The notes under the pieces were generated by a model. The model made no database searches. It was not told where the DNA came from and was given only the letters and a program-made list of their open reading frames with translations. DNA of 64,000 bases, taken from DASUHT01 sp038230835. GTDB taxonomy: Bacteria; Actinomycetota; Thermoleophilia; Gaiellales; JAICJC01. The translations under genes were made by a program, and so were the position numbers. Shown here piece after piece: positions 26,057-34,712 of the stretch (its first letter is position 1; each line of letters begins with the position of its first letter). The stretch lies in assembly GCA_038230835.1 (NCBI GenBank), contig JBBRMM010000004.1:62001-126000 (forward strand), read 5' to 3'.

Positions 26057-26383
26057 TCAGGCTGTGGCCGGCCCGCCCGGAGAGCCGATCCCCTTGCCGC
26101 CGACGGGCCGGTGCTCGACCGCCTCGCCCATCGCCGCGATCAGCGGCATCGCCCGGGTGATCAGCGCCCGCGCTGCGGGGTGCTGCAGCGACGCTGTATG
26201 CGCTGAACGATCCGTCCACGCCTCCGCGACCCAGAGGACGTCCGGGTCGGCGTCCGATCGACTGACCACGTACAGCAGGCAGCCGTCGTCTGCCCGCAGA
26301 CCCTCCGCCGCCTCCAGCAGCAGAGCACTGAGGGCGTCGCCGGCGCCCGGCCGGGCGCGGAACTGGCCGAACCTGCCGTACAC
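26057..26383 (-). CDS. antibiotic biosynthesis monooxygenase (ABM) domain protein
   Basis: A 108-residue single-domain protein of the dimeric ferredoxin-like ABM fold. It begins YGRFGQFRARPGAGDAL, continues through CLLYVVSRSDADPDVLWVAEAW and ends with the helix around SLQHPAARALI. Relatives are small quinol or haem-related monooxygenases, but many have no proven activity. GTG start, 3 bases after the etfA stop, so it is the last gene of the ech/etf run on this strand. Confidence 0.8.
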   Translation of the reverse strand: MYGRFGQFRARPGAGDALSALLLEAAEGLRADDGCLLYVVSRSDADPDVLWVAEAWTDRSAHTASLQHPAARALITRAMPLIAAMGEAVEHRPVGGKGIGSPGGPATA

Positions 26384-26386
26384 CTC

Positions 26387-27343
26387 TCAGCCCTTGCGGG
26401 CCGTGATCAGCTCGGTCAGCTTGGGCACGACCGTGAGAACGTCGCCGATCACACTGACGTCCGCGAACTCGTGGATGGGAGCGTTCACGTCCTTGTTGAT
26501 GGCAACGATCGTGGAAGCGTTTGCCATGCCCACCTTGTGCTGGATGGCACCCGAGATGCCGCAGGCGATGTACAGCTTGGGCGAGACCGTCTTGCCGGTC
26601 TGGCCGACCTGCATCGAGTACGGCACCCAGCCCGCGTCGACCACCGCCCTGGTGGCCGCCACCTCACCGCCGATCGCCTTTGCGAGCGCCTCCACCAGCG
26701 GCACGTTCTCGGGCCCGCCCATACCGCGGCCGACCGCCACCAGCACGTCCGCCTCAGTGATGTCGACTCCGCCCGCCTCGGCCTGCTCGCGCCCCACCAG
26801 TTTCGCCGCCTGCGACCAGTCGGCGACCGCCACGGGAACCCGCTCGACCCGCGCGGTCGCGCCGCTCGGCTCGGCCGGCGCGAACGCGTTTGCGCGGGCG
26901 AGCACGACGGCGCCACCCTCGAAGCCGCACTCGACCAGCACCGTGTCGCCGAGCGCCGGCCGGGTCGCCACCAAACCCCCGTCCGTGACGGCGATCTCGG
27001 TCGTCTCGCAGAGGATGCCGGCGCCGATCCGAGCTGCCAGGCCGGCGGCCACGTCGGCCGAGACGACCCCGGCCCCGAAGAGCACCGCGTCGGCATCGCG
27101 GGCGGCGGGCTCGAGCGCATCCACGATCGGCTGCGCAAGACCGCCGGCCAGCGCCGGGTCGTCGGCCACGAGCACGCGCGCTGCGCCGTGGCCGCCGAGA
27201 CTCTCCGCGTCGCCGTCGGCGATCCCCGAACCGGCCACGAACGCTGTGACGCCCCCGCCCAGCGAGCCGGCCTTGGCCAGCACGCCGAGGCTGTTCTGGG
27301 CGTAGTCGCCCTCGTCGCGATGCACGTACACGAGCAGCTTCAT
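26387..27343 (-). CDS. etfA: electron transfer flavoprotein subunit alpha
   Basis: This 318-residue FAD-binding half of ETF accepts electrons from acyl-CoA dehydrogenases. The C-terminal FAD domain has the family signature GQTGKTVSPKLYIACGISGA, then ASTIVAINKD and API, and ends near a typical DVLTVVPKLTE. The ATG overlaps the etfB stop by four bases, giving stoichiometric synthesis. Confidence 0.97.
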   Translation of the reverse strand: MKLLVYVHRDEGDYAQNSLGVLAKAGSLGGGVTAFVAGSGIADGDAESLGGHGAARVLVADDPALAGGLAQPIVDALEPAARDADAVLFGAGVVSADVAAGLAARIGAGILCETTEIAVTDGGLVATRPALGDTVLVECGFEGGAVVLARANAFAPAEPSGATARVERVPVAVADWSQAAKLVGREQAEAGGVDITEADVLVAVGRGMGGPENVPLVEALAKAIGGEVAATRAVVDAGWVPYSMQVGQTGKTVSPKLYIACGISGAIQHKVGMANASTIVAINKDVNAPIHEFADVSVIGDVLTVVPKLTELITARKG

Positions 27344-28125
27344 ACCAGCCCCCTTTCGGCCAGCAGCGCAACGACCTTCTCGGCCGAATCACCACCCGCG
27401 TCCTCGATCTGCACGCCGGCGGACTTGCTCTGCGGCTGCCCCACGGAACGGACGATGCTGCGCGCACCGGCGGCGCCGGCGCGGGCGGGGTCGATCCCCG
27501 CGTCCGCCGCCGAGAGCCTGTCCAGCGGCTTCTTCTTGGCACCCATGATCGCCTTGATGGAGGGCAGTCGCGGGGTGTTGATCGCGTCCGACACCGACAC
27601 CACGGCAGGCAGCGGCGCCTCGATCACGTCGTACCCGTGCTCGGTCTGGCGCTTGGCCTTGATCGCCGCGTCGGTTGCATCGAGATGGGCGACCTGGGTC
27701 ACCAGCGGTCGCCTCAGGTGGTCGGCGACGGCGGCTGCCATCACATAGCAGTCGGCGTCGGCGGCCTGCTGGCCCAGCAGCACCAGGTCGGCACCCTCGC
27801 GCTCCAGCACGGCCGCCAGCACGTAGGCGGTGCCGGCGATATCCGATCCGACAAGCGCCGGGTCGGTCAGCAGCACCGCCCGGTCGGCTCCCAGTGCGAG
27901 CGCCTTGGTCAGCGCCCGCTGAGCGCTCTCCGGGCCCATGCAGACAGCCACGATTTCGTCCACCTCGACGCCCGCCTCGCGGATCCTGACAGCCTCCTCG
28001 AGCGCGTGGACGTCGAACGGGTTGAGCTCCGAGTCGCCGGACCGGTCGAGCCGGTGGGTCGACGCGTCCAGGCGCCGTGCGGCGGTCGCGCTGGGCACCT
28101 CCTTGACACAGACTGCGATCTTCAA
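27340..28125 (-). CDS. etfB: electron transfer flavoprotein subunit beta
   Basis: The AMP-binding subunit of ETF, 261 residues. KIAVCVKEVPSATAARRLD opens the protein, ELNPFDVHALEEAVRIRE and GQQAADADCYVMAAAVADHL are family-typical. The start is TTG, preceded by a GAGAGGA ribosome site. It lies 18 bases after the crotonase gene and overlaps etfA. Confidence 0.96.
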   Translation of the reverse strand: MKIAVCVKEVPSATAARRLDASTHRLDRSGDSELNPFDVHALEEAVRIREAGVEVDEIVAVCMGPESAQRALTKALALGADRAVLLTDPALVGSDIAGTAYVLAAVLEREGADLVLLGQQAADADCYVMAAAVADHLRRPLVTQVAHLDATDAAIKAKRQTEHGYDVIEAPLPAVVSVSDAINTPRLPSIKAIMGAKKKPLDRLSAADAGIDPARAGAAGARSIVRSVGQPQSKSAGVQIEDAGGDSAEKVVALLAERGLV

Positions 28126-28143
28126 GCGTGGTTCCTCTCGTCG

Positions 28144-28925
<782 letters not shown>

Positions 28926-28926
<1 letters not shown>

Positions 28927-29327
28927 CAGGAGGCGCTGCCCAGGGAGCTCTGCAGGAACTCGACGATCTCCGCGGTCGGTGCGCCCGGCGTGTACACCTG
29001 CGCCACGCCGAGCTTCTTCAGCTCGACGATGTCCTCCCCGGGGATCGTGCCGCCCACAACCACCAACACGTCGTCGGCCTCGGCCGCCTTGAGCAGGTCG
29101 AGGATGCGCGGCACCAGCGTCATGTGCGCACCCGAGAGAATCGAGATGCCGATCGCGTCGGCATCCTCCTGCAGCGCGGTCTCGACGATCTGCTCGGGCG
29201 TTTGGTGAAGCCCGGTGTAGATCACCTCCATGCCGGCATCGCGCAGCGTACGGGCGATGATCTTGGCTCCCCTGTCATGCCCGTCAAGGCCCGGCTTGGC
29301 GACGACGACGCGAATCCTCCCGCTCAT
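28926..29327 (-). CDS. icmB: B12-binding small subunit of an acyl-CoA mutase (IcmB-like)
   Basis: This 133-residue protein is a complete cobalamin-binding domain. It has the lower-ligand motif D-x-H-x-x-G (LDGHDRG), SxL (SILSG) and the GG motif (VVVGGTIPG). In methylmalonyl-CoA mutase this domain is usually fused to the large subunit; a separate subunit of this size is typical of isobutyryl-CoA mutase and some archaeal mutases. It is separated from the large-subunit gene by a cupin gene and a lipoprotein gene on the opposite strand. The substrate choice is argued from the large subunit. Confidence 0.85.
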
Positions 29328-29363
29328 GGCGGCGAGTGTATCCGAGCGCGCCTGCGAGCTGAG

Positions 29364-29684
29364 TCAGGCGCTCTCGGCCGGCGCGAAGACGACCAGCAGC
29401 ACAAGCCGCTCGGAGATCGAGTGGAAGCGATGGTCGACGCGGGCGGCGACGTACACCGTATCGCCGGCCTGCAGCGGACGATCCGCCCCGGCGACCGAGA
29501 TCGAGGCCCGGCCCGAGATCACGTGGTACACCTCGTCCTCGGCGTGCGGGCTCTGCGGATCCTCCGCGCCGGCCTCGAGCACGTAGAGGCCGGCGGAGAG
29601 CGCCGGCACGCGCAGAAACCCGTGGTAGAGCTGACCGGCCGCCACCCGCGCGGCTTCGAGCTCGGGCAGGCTCCAGGCGTCCAT
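29364..29684 (-). CDS. cupin domain protein
   Basis: A 106-residue small cupin. The metal-site region reads AEDEVYHVISGRASISV, then LQAGDTVYVAARVDHRFHSISE, matching the two conserved cupin motifs with His and Glu ligands. The role is unknown; small cupins include isomerases, dioxygenases and sensors. I start at the ATG at 29684. The frame continues open upstream, but that part resembles a remnant of the end of the mutase gene rather than cupin. It lies between the small and large mutase subunit genes, so it may be part of that operon. Confidence 0.82.
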   Translation of the reverse strand: MDAWSLPELEAARVAAGQLYHGFLRVPALSAGLYVLEAGAEDPQSPHAEDEVYHVISGRASISVAGADRPLQAGDTVYVAARVDHRFHSISERLVLLVVFAPAESA

Positions 29685-29700
29685 CAGAACACCCCCCGTT

Positions 29701-29726
29701 CCCCGGTAGACCCCCCGCACCGATCG
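29701..29726 (-). repeat. relic copy of the 3' end of the acyl-CoA mutase gene
   Basis: On the minus strand 29702-29726 matches 30254-30278, the last codons of the large-subunit gene, at 23 of 25 bases. It is in frame with the cupin and translates to RSVRGVYRG against RSVWGVYRE in the mutase. The match suggests the two genes were once adjacent and that the stretch with the lipoprotein gene was inserted with a small duplication. Confidence 0.6.
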
Positions 29727-29853
29727 TGGCCGAGGGGATCCCCCACAGTGCCCCGCAGTCCCCTGATTCGTGCATTTCAAGCGGTTTTCACCCTTCGACA
29801 GACTAACCGATTCCCCGCGGAACCGAGCCACATGCGCTACCGTCTGACGAGCG

Positions 29854-30240
29854 ATGGGGAGACTGAGTGGTGCTATCGCGCTCGCGGTTTTGGCGGCGTC
29901 AGCCGGGTGCTTTGGCGGGTCGCCAGCCGCCCGACCGCCGTCTGCGACGGCTCTCGCCAGTCAGGTCGAGTCGCGGCGCGTTCCGCAGCACGGCGTCTCT
30001 ATTAGCGACGTCAGCTGCGTGATTCGACACCACCTGCTCGACTGTGACGGCATCGTCAACTACGAGAGCGGCTTCACGCACCCGAACCCCGCCGGTGCGC
30101 CCACCCCATACGGCGTGCCCACCCCAGACCGGATCTGGTTCGTGTTTCATCTGACGCCGTCCGGTGCTCTCGGCTCCCCCGATTGTCCCGCCAGCTTGTA
30201 CGGCGCGCTCTTCTCTGCCCTGTACTGCGGATCGGGCTAG
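29854..30240 (+). CDS. small secreted lipoprotein, unknown function
   Basis: A 128-residue protein with the lipobox SAGC after a short signal peptide (ALAVLAASAGC). The mature part has a Ser/Arg-rich linker, then four cysteines (SCVIRHHLLDC, PDCP, YCGSG) that could form two disulfides. I do not recognise it. It lies on the opposite strand within the mutase/ETF gene run, and its stop codon shares the CTAG palindrome at 30237-30240 with the convergent mutase gene. It looks like an insertion into an older operon. Confidence 0.68.
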   Translation: MGRLSGAIALAVLAASAGCFGGSPAARPPSATALASQVESRRVPQHGVSISDVSCVIRHHLLDCDGIVNYESGFTHPNPAGAPTPYGVPTPDRIWFVFHLTPSGALGSPDCPASLYGALFSALYCGSG

Positions 30241-31853
30241 AAGACCGGCGTCTCCCGGTAGACCCCCCACACCGACCGCAGGGCGTCGCAGATCTCCCCC
30301 TCGCTGGCGTACGCCCGCGCACACTCGACGAGCGCGGGCATCACGTTGGTATCCGTCTCCGCCACCGCCCTCAGCGCATCGAGTGACCTCCGTACCGACG
30401 TGTCGCTGCGGCGCTTGCGAACGGCCGCCAGCCGGTCGAGCTGGCGGCGCTCGATGTCGGGCGAGATGCGCAGGATCTCAACCTTGTCGTCGTCCGCGGA
30501 AGTGTGGGCGTTCACGCCCACGATCAGCCGGCGGCCCTCCTCCACCTCGCGCTGGAAGGCGTAGCTGGACTCGGCGATCTCACGCTGGAAGAAGTTCTGC
30601 TCCAGGGCCGGCAGCACCCCGCCCAGCTGCTCGATGCGGCGGAAGTACTCGAGCGCCTCCGCCTCCAGCCGGTCAGTCATGCTCTCCACCAGCCACGACC
30701 CGCCCAGCGGGTCGGCGGTGTGCACCACGCCGGTCTCGCTGGCGATCACCTGCTGCGTGCGCAGCGCCAGCCGCGCAGCACCCTCGGTGGGCAGCGCGAG
30801 CGCCTCGTCGAATGAGTTCGTGTGCAGCGACTGGGTTCCGCCCAGCACCGCGGCGAGCGCCTCGATCGCGGTGCGCACGATGTTCACCTCGGGCTGCTGG
30901 GCGGTCAGCGAGACGCCGGCGGTCTGCGTGTGGAAGCGCATCAGCAGCGACCGCTCGCTGCGCGCGCCGTACTTGTCGCGCAGCGTGCGGGCCCAGATCC
31001 GGCGGGCCGCTCGGTACTTCGCGATCTCCTCGAAGAAGTCGATGTGGGCGTTGAAGAAGAAGCTCAGCCGGGGCGCGAACTCATCGATGTCCATCCCCCG
31101 CTCGACGCACGCCTCGACGTAAGCGAACCCGTCGGCGAGGGTGAACGCGAGCTCCTGCGCGGCGGTCGAGCCGGCCTCGCGGATGTGGTAGCCCGAGATC
31201 GACACCGGGTGCCACAGCGGCATCGTGGCGGTGCACCACTCGATCATGTCCACCATCAGCCGCATGGACGGCGCCGGCGGAAAGATCCACTCCTTCTGGG
31301 CGATGTACTCCTTGAGGATGTCGGCCTGGATCGTGCCTCCGAGCCGGTCGGGGCCGATGCCCTGCAACTCGGCGACACACACGTACTGCGCGAGCACGAC
31401 CGCCGCGGGGGCATTCACGGTCATCGACGTGGTGACCCGGTCGAGCGGGATCCCGGCGAACAGTTCCTCCATGTCGGCCAGGGTGTCGACCGCCACCCCC
31501 TCGCGGCCGACCTCGCCCAGCGCTCGCGCATGATCCGAGTCGTAGCCCATCAGGGTGGGCATGTCGAACGCCGTCGAGAGGCCGGTCTGACCCTGCTCGA
31601 GAAGGTAGCGAAAACGCTCGTTCGTGTCCTGGGCGGTGCCGAAACCGGCGAACTGGCGCATCGTCCACGGCTTGCCGCGGTACATCGTCTCGTACACGCC
31701 GCGCGTGAACGGGAAGCTGCCGGGGTCGGCCAGGTCGCGCTCGTAGTCGAGAGGGGTCGTCGACGGCGTGCACACCGTCGCGTACGGGATCCCTGAGATC
31801 GTCGACCGCTCGGGGTCTGGGGGCGGCTCGGGCTGGCGGGCCGGTGTGGCCAT
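30237..31853 (-). CDS. icmA: acyl-CoA mutase large subunit, isobutyryl-CoA mutase-like
   Basis: A 538-residue coenzyme-B12-dependent mutase TIM-barrel subunit without its own B12 domain. Family motifs include PFTRGVYETMYRGKPWTMRQ, AFDMPTLMGYDSD, GTIQADILKEY and SISGYHIREAG. Methylmalonyl-CoA mutase uses Tyr89 and Arg207 to hold the carboxylate; here these positions are Phe68 (RQFAGF) and Gln186 (AQKEW), with the same 118-residue spacing. Phe plus Gln is the pair known from isobutyryl-CoA mutase, which interconverts n-butyryl-CoA and isobutyryl-CoA. Size (about 540-570) and the separate small subunit agree. An automatic annotation would probably say methylmalonyl-CoA mutase. The ATG at 31853 is followed by a Pro-rich lead. 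Confidence 0.85.
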   Translation of the reverse strand: MATPARQPEPPPDPERSTISGIPYATVCTPSTTPLDYERDLADPGSFPFTRGVYETMYRGKPWTMRQFAGFGTAQDTNERFRYLLEQGQTGLSTAFDMPTLMGYDSDHARALGEVGREGVAVDTLADMEELFAGIPLDRVTTSMTVNAPAAVVLAQYVCVAELQGIGPDRLGGTIQADILKEYIAQKEWIFPPAPSMRLMVDMIEWCTATMPLWHPVSISGYHIREAGSTAAQELAFTLADGFAYVEACVERGMDIDEFAPRLSFFFNAHIDFFEEIAKYRAARRIWARTLRDKYGARSERSLLMRFHTQTAGVSLTAQQPEVNIVRTAIEALAAVLGGTQSLHTNSFDEALALPTEGAARLALRTQQVIASETGVVHTADPLGGSWLVESMTDRLEAEALEYFRRIEQLGGVLPALEQNFFQREIAESSYAFQREVEEGRRLIVGVNAHTSADDDKVEILRISPDIERRQLDRLAAVRKRRSDTSVRRSLDALRAVAETDTNVMPALVECARAYASEGEICDALRSVWGVYRETPVF

Positions 31854-31931
31854 TGCCCGGAGGTTACTCCCCCGGTCGTCCCCGCGGCGCGCTGGACACG
31901 CCGCGGTTGCAGATGGTACGGTTTCGCACCA

Positions 31932-33416
31932 ATGCTGTTGGCTCACGCTCTGACTGACAGGGGGCGCGTTCGGCGCGCCCGGTGGATCCGGCTGCTGTCG
32001 GCGGGGTGCGCGGCGGGCTGGCTGGCGACGGCCGGCGCCGGGGTCCCGGCCGGGGCGAATCCGTCGCTCGATCCGTGCATCGCGGCCGGCGGAACGCCCG
32101 GGACGACGGCCGTGCCGCTGCAGTTGACGTGCGCGTTCGCGACGCCCAACGACGGATCGACGCCGACGTACACGTTCGGCGTGCCCTCGGCGGTGACGTC
32201 CCTGACACTCGATGCATTCGGCGGGCAGGGTGGCGGCACCGCATCAGCCGCCGGCGGGCACGCCGGGGAGGCCCGAGGGACATTCACCGGGCTCGGCGGT
32301 AGCGCGCTGACGATCGTGGTCGCCGGCAGCGGGGCAACCGCGGGCTCCGGCGGGTTCCCGGATGGCGGCAACGGTGGATCGCGCACCGGCGACGCCGGAG
32401 GTGGGGGCGGGGGCGGCTCATCCGTGTCGTCCGCGGCAGGGCAACTCGTGGTCGCCGGGGGCGGCGGCGGTGCCGGGGACACCGTGCAGATCTCCGGTTT
32501 CCCGACCGGTGGCAAGGGAGCGGATGCGGCTCAGAGCGGCGGCCCTGCCCAGGCGGGGACGACGTCCGGCGCCTGCTGCAACACCGTGCTCGGGGGTGGC
32601 GGCGGATACAACGCCGGAGGCGCAGCGGGCGCGGGCGGACGGACGACGGTGGGCAGCTGCTCCGCATCAACCTCGGGCGTGGCCGGGCAGGCCGGCTCGG
32701 CCGGGGGCGGCGGCGCCGGCGGCAGCCCGGGGTCGGCTGGTTCGGGTGGCGGCGGTGGCGGCGGCGACCTGGGCGGCGGTGGCGGCGGCAGCGGGGCCGA
32801 CTGTGACGCTTTCCACTCCGGAGGCGGCGGCGGAGGCGGCGGGTCGAGCTTCGTCGACCCCGCGGCCAGCTCGCCCGCCATGCCCGTCGGGCACTCGGGT
32901 GACGGCATGGTGGTGGTCACGTACACCCTCCCCGCACCCGGGAACCTGGTGCTCGACGGAGGGTTCGAAAAGCCGATCGTGGGCGGCCCGCTGATCACCC
33001 TGTCAAGCGGGTCGAAGTTGGGCGCATGGCAGGTGACTGCCGGATCCGTCGATCTCGTCGGGTCGTATTGGGTACCCGCAGCCGGGGCCCAGTCCGTCGA
33101 CCTCGCCGGCGACGCACCCGGCACCCTCAGCCAGACGCTGAGCCTGCCGTACGCCGACCGCTACCGGATCAGATTCTGGATCGCCGCCAACCCCGGGTGT
33201 GGCACGTCGGCGAGGAGGATGGGCGTCCTCTGGAACGGCGTGCTCGTGGCGACAAGGCGCTTCGACCCCACGGGGCACACCCTCACCAACCTTGGATGGG
33301 TGCGGCGCGCCATCGTCGTGACCGGACTGCCCGGACCGGCCGCCATCGGATTCTCGGCCCTCAACTCAGGACCGTGCGGACCGGCGCTCGACAGGGTGAC
33401 GGTCACGTACCTGTGA
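31932..33416 (+). CDS. secreted glycine-rich protein with C-terminal choice-of-anchor C/DUF642-like domain
   Basis: A 494-residue protein with a signal peptide (hydrophobic stretch about residues 20-42 after a basic start). Residues about 75-330 form a Gly-rich region with many GGGG runs and scattered cysteines. The last 150 residues begin GNLVLDGGFEKP and run through GAWQVTAGSVDLVGSYW and GTLSQTLSL to a jelly-roll-like end. That pattern is the choice-of-anchor C/DUF642 carbohydrate-binding-like domain. Likely a surface or extracellular matrix protein; no ligand can be inferred. It is divergent from icmA and its end overlaps the adenosyltransferase gene by 14 bases, tail to tail. Confidence 0.8.
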   Translation: MLLAHALTDRGRVRRARWIRLLSAGCAAGWLATAGAGVPAGANPSLDPCIAAGGTPGTTAVPLQLTCAFATPNDGSTPTYTFGVPSAVTSLTLDAFGGQGGGTASAAGGHAGEARGTFTGLGGSALTIVVAGSGATAGSGGFPDGGNGGSRTGDAGGGGGGGSSVSSAAGQLVVAGGGGGAGDTVQISGFPTGGKGADAAQSGGPAQAGTTSGACCNTVLGGGGGYNAGGAAGAGGRTTVGSCSASTSGVAGQAGSAGGGGAGGSPGSAGSGGGGGGGDLGGGGGGSGADCDAFHSGGGGGGGGSSFVDPAASSPAMPVGHSGDGMVVVTYTLPAPGNLVLDGGFEKPIVGGPLITLSSGSKLGAWQVTAGSVDLVGSYWVPAAGAQSVDLAGDAPGTLSQTLSLPYADRYRIRFWIAANPGCGTSARRMGVLWNGVLVATRRFDPTGHTLTNLGWVRRAIVVTGLPGPAAIGFSALNSGPCGPALDRVTVTYL

Positions 33417-33981
33417 TCGAGCCCCCGGGCTCCCACAGCACGTCGCCCCGACCGTCGTCGTTGGCGATCCGCGCGAGGATGAAGAGCAGGTCGCTGAGCC
33501 GGTTCAGGTAGGCGAGCGCGTCGCTGTTCACGGGCTGGGTGCCGGCCAGGCCCACCGCGTCGCGCTCGGCCCGACGGCAGACCGTGCGCGCCAGGTGGAG
33601 AGCGGCGGCGGCCGGGGAGCCGCCCGAGAGCACGAAGCTGGTCAGCGGTGCGAGCCGCTCGGTGTAGGCATCGCAGGCCGCCTCAAGCGCCGCAACGTGC
33701 TGCGGGGTGATTCGAAGCCGGCTCTTGCCGCCCCCGCGCTCGGTGCCGATCGGCACCGAGAGGTCGGCCCCGAGGTCGAAGAGGTCGTTCTGGGTGCGCC
33801 GCAGGAGGTCTGCGACATCCTCCTCGACACCGGCCGCGATCGCGGCACCGATCGCGGCGCCGGCCTCGTCCACGCTGCCGTAGGCGGAGACTCGCGGGTC
33901 GTCCTTGGAGACCCGCTCGCCGTCTCCCAACGAGGTCTGGCCGCCGTCGCCGCCGCGGGTGTAGATCCGGTCGAGTCGCAT
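33403..33981 (-). CDS. cob(I)alamin adenosyltransferase, PduO/MMAB type
   Basis: This 192-residue enzyme makes adenosylcobalamin from ATP and cob(I)alamin. The ATP-binding N-terminus is YTRGGDGGQTSLGDGERV. The active-site helix reads LARTVCRRAERDAV and YLNRLSDLLFILAR follows. Its product is the cofactor of the acyl-CoA mutase encoded 1.5-5 kb away, so the two probably work together, although a secreted-protein gene lies between them. Confidence 0.94.
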   Translation of the reverse strand: MRLDRIYTRGGDGGQTSLGDGERVSKDDPRVSAYGSVDEAGAAIGAAIAAGVEEDVADLLRRTQNDLFDLGADLSVPIGTERGGGKSRLRITPQHVAALEAACDAYTERLAPLTSFVLSGGSPAAAALHLARTVCRRAERDAVGLAGTQPVNSDALAYLNRLSDLLFILARIANDDGRGDVLWEPGGSITGT

Positions 33982-34013
33982 GTCGGGTGGCAGCGTACCG
34001 CGGCCGCCGGTTC

Positions 34014-34074
34014 ACCCGTTTGGGTTTCATCCGCTTGCGGGCGGATGGCGATTACTGGGGTCAGACCCAAACGG
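34014..34074. repeat. REP-like double-hairpin element
   Basis: Bases 34016-34025 and 34065-34074 form a perfect 10-bp inverted repeat (CCGTTTGGGT/ACCCAAACGG). Inside is a second hairpin with a CATCCGC/GCGGATG stem. The right side contains GGGGTCAGACCC, the same core as in the 31-bp repeats beside the transposase at 16.2-16.9 kb. It lies between the adenosyltransferase start and the receiver-protein gene. Confidence 0.65.
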
Positions 34075-34138
34075 CGATGCTCCAATCGCCGATCTACAAG
34101 CTCCGAAACGACCCATACGCTCCAACGAGGAGTCCGAA

Positions 34139-34585
34139 ATGTACGGTCTGACCCACCGAATTTCGATCAATTCGGCGACCCCCGAGGTCGTCGAAAGTGG
34201 CCCGCTCGCTCCCGTCGTCTCGCTCCGCGCCGGCGGCACCGTGATGGTGATCGATCGCGACCCGTTCACCCTCCAGCTGGTTCGCCTGAGCGTGGGCGAC
34301 GACTTCCACGTCGTGGTCGCGCGGGACGCCGACGAGGCGATGATGTTGATGCACACCACCCGGCCCGACGTGCTGGTATTCGACACCGGCCTCGAGGAGA
34401 CCGAGATCGCGATGGTGACCGTCGCCCTCGCCGCGTGCGAGGACATGGACGCCACGCCGACCATCATGCTCGACCCCGACGAGGCGATGAACGCCGACTC
34501 GATGCGCGCCCGGATCGACGCCGCAGTCAACGTCAGCCGGCGCGTGTACCTGGGCGGCGGCGTGCGCAACCGCGTCGCCGCGTAG
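34139..34585 (+). CDS. stand-alone receiver-like protein, degenerate
   Basis: A 148-residue protein whose middle (about residues 35-130) follows a response-regulator receiver fold: VMVIDRDPFTLQLVRLSV, then DVLVFDTGLEE with the Asp in the phosphorylation position. The conserved Lys after the fourth strand is missing (TIMLDPDEAM), so phosphorylation signalling may be lost or altered. No output domain or partner kinase is adjacent. The ATG at 34139 is preceded by GAGGAG; upstream in-frame sequence overlaps a repeat element and looks non-coding. Confidence 0.7.
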   Translation: MYGLTHRISINSATPEVVESGPLAPVVSLRAGGTVMVIDRDPFTLQLVRLSVGDDFHVVVARDADEAMMLMHTTRPDVLVFDTGLEETEIAMVTVALAACEDMDATPTIMLDPDEAMNADSMRARIDAAVNVSRRVYLGGGVRNRVAA

Positions 34586-34593
34586 CAAAGGTT

Positions 34594-34652
34594 GGAGGGC
34601 GAATCGGCCCAACCAGGCGAAACACAGCCTGGTTGGGCCGATTGCGCCCTCC
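34594..34652. repeat. 59-base near-perfect hairpin after the receiver gene
   Basis: Arms 34594-34618 and 34627-34652 pair over 25 bases with one bulged base, around an 8-base loop. There is no T-run on either side, which argues against a simple intrinsic terminator. It may be a miniature mobile or REP-type element that also ends transcription. It begins 9 bases after the receiver-protein stop codon. Confidence 0.7.
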
Positions 34653-34712
34653 ACGCTGAAAACCCGTGCCCGCTCGCGCGAACCAAACCGCGGCGCGCGC
34701 CGTCTTACCGGC

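Noticed and set aside
30237..31853. Plain annotation as methylmalonyl-CoA mutase.
   Set aside because: The two residues that bind the methylmalonyl carboxylate are replaced by Phe and Gln, and the B12 domain is a separate subunit.
34594..34652. Simple intrinsic terminator of the receiver gene.
   Set aside because: Stem is unusually long and no T tract follows on either strand; reported instead as a repeat hairpin of unknown role.
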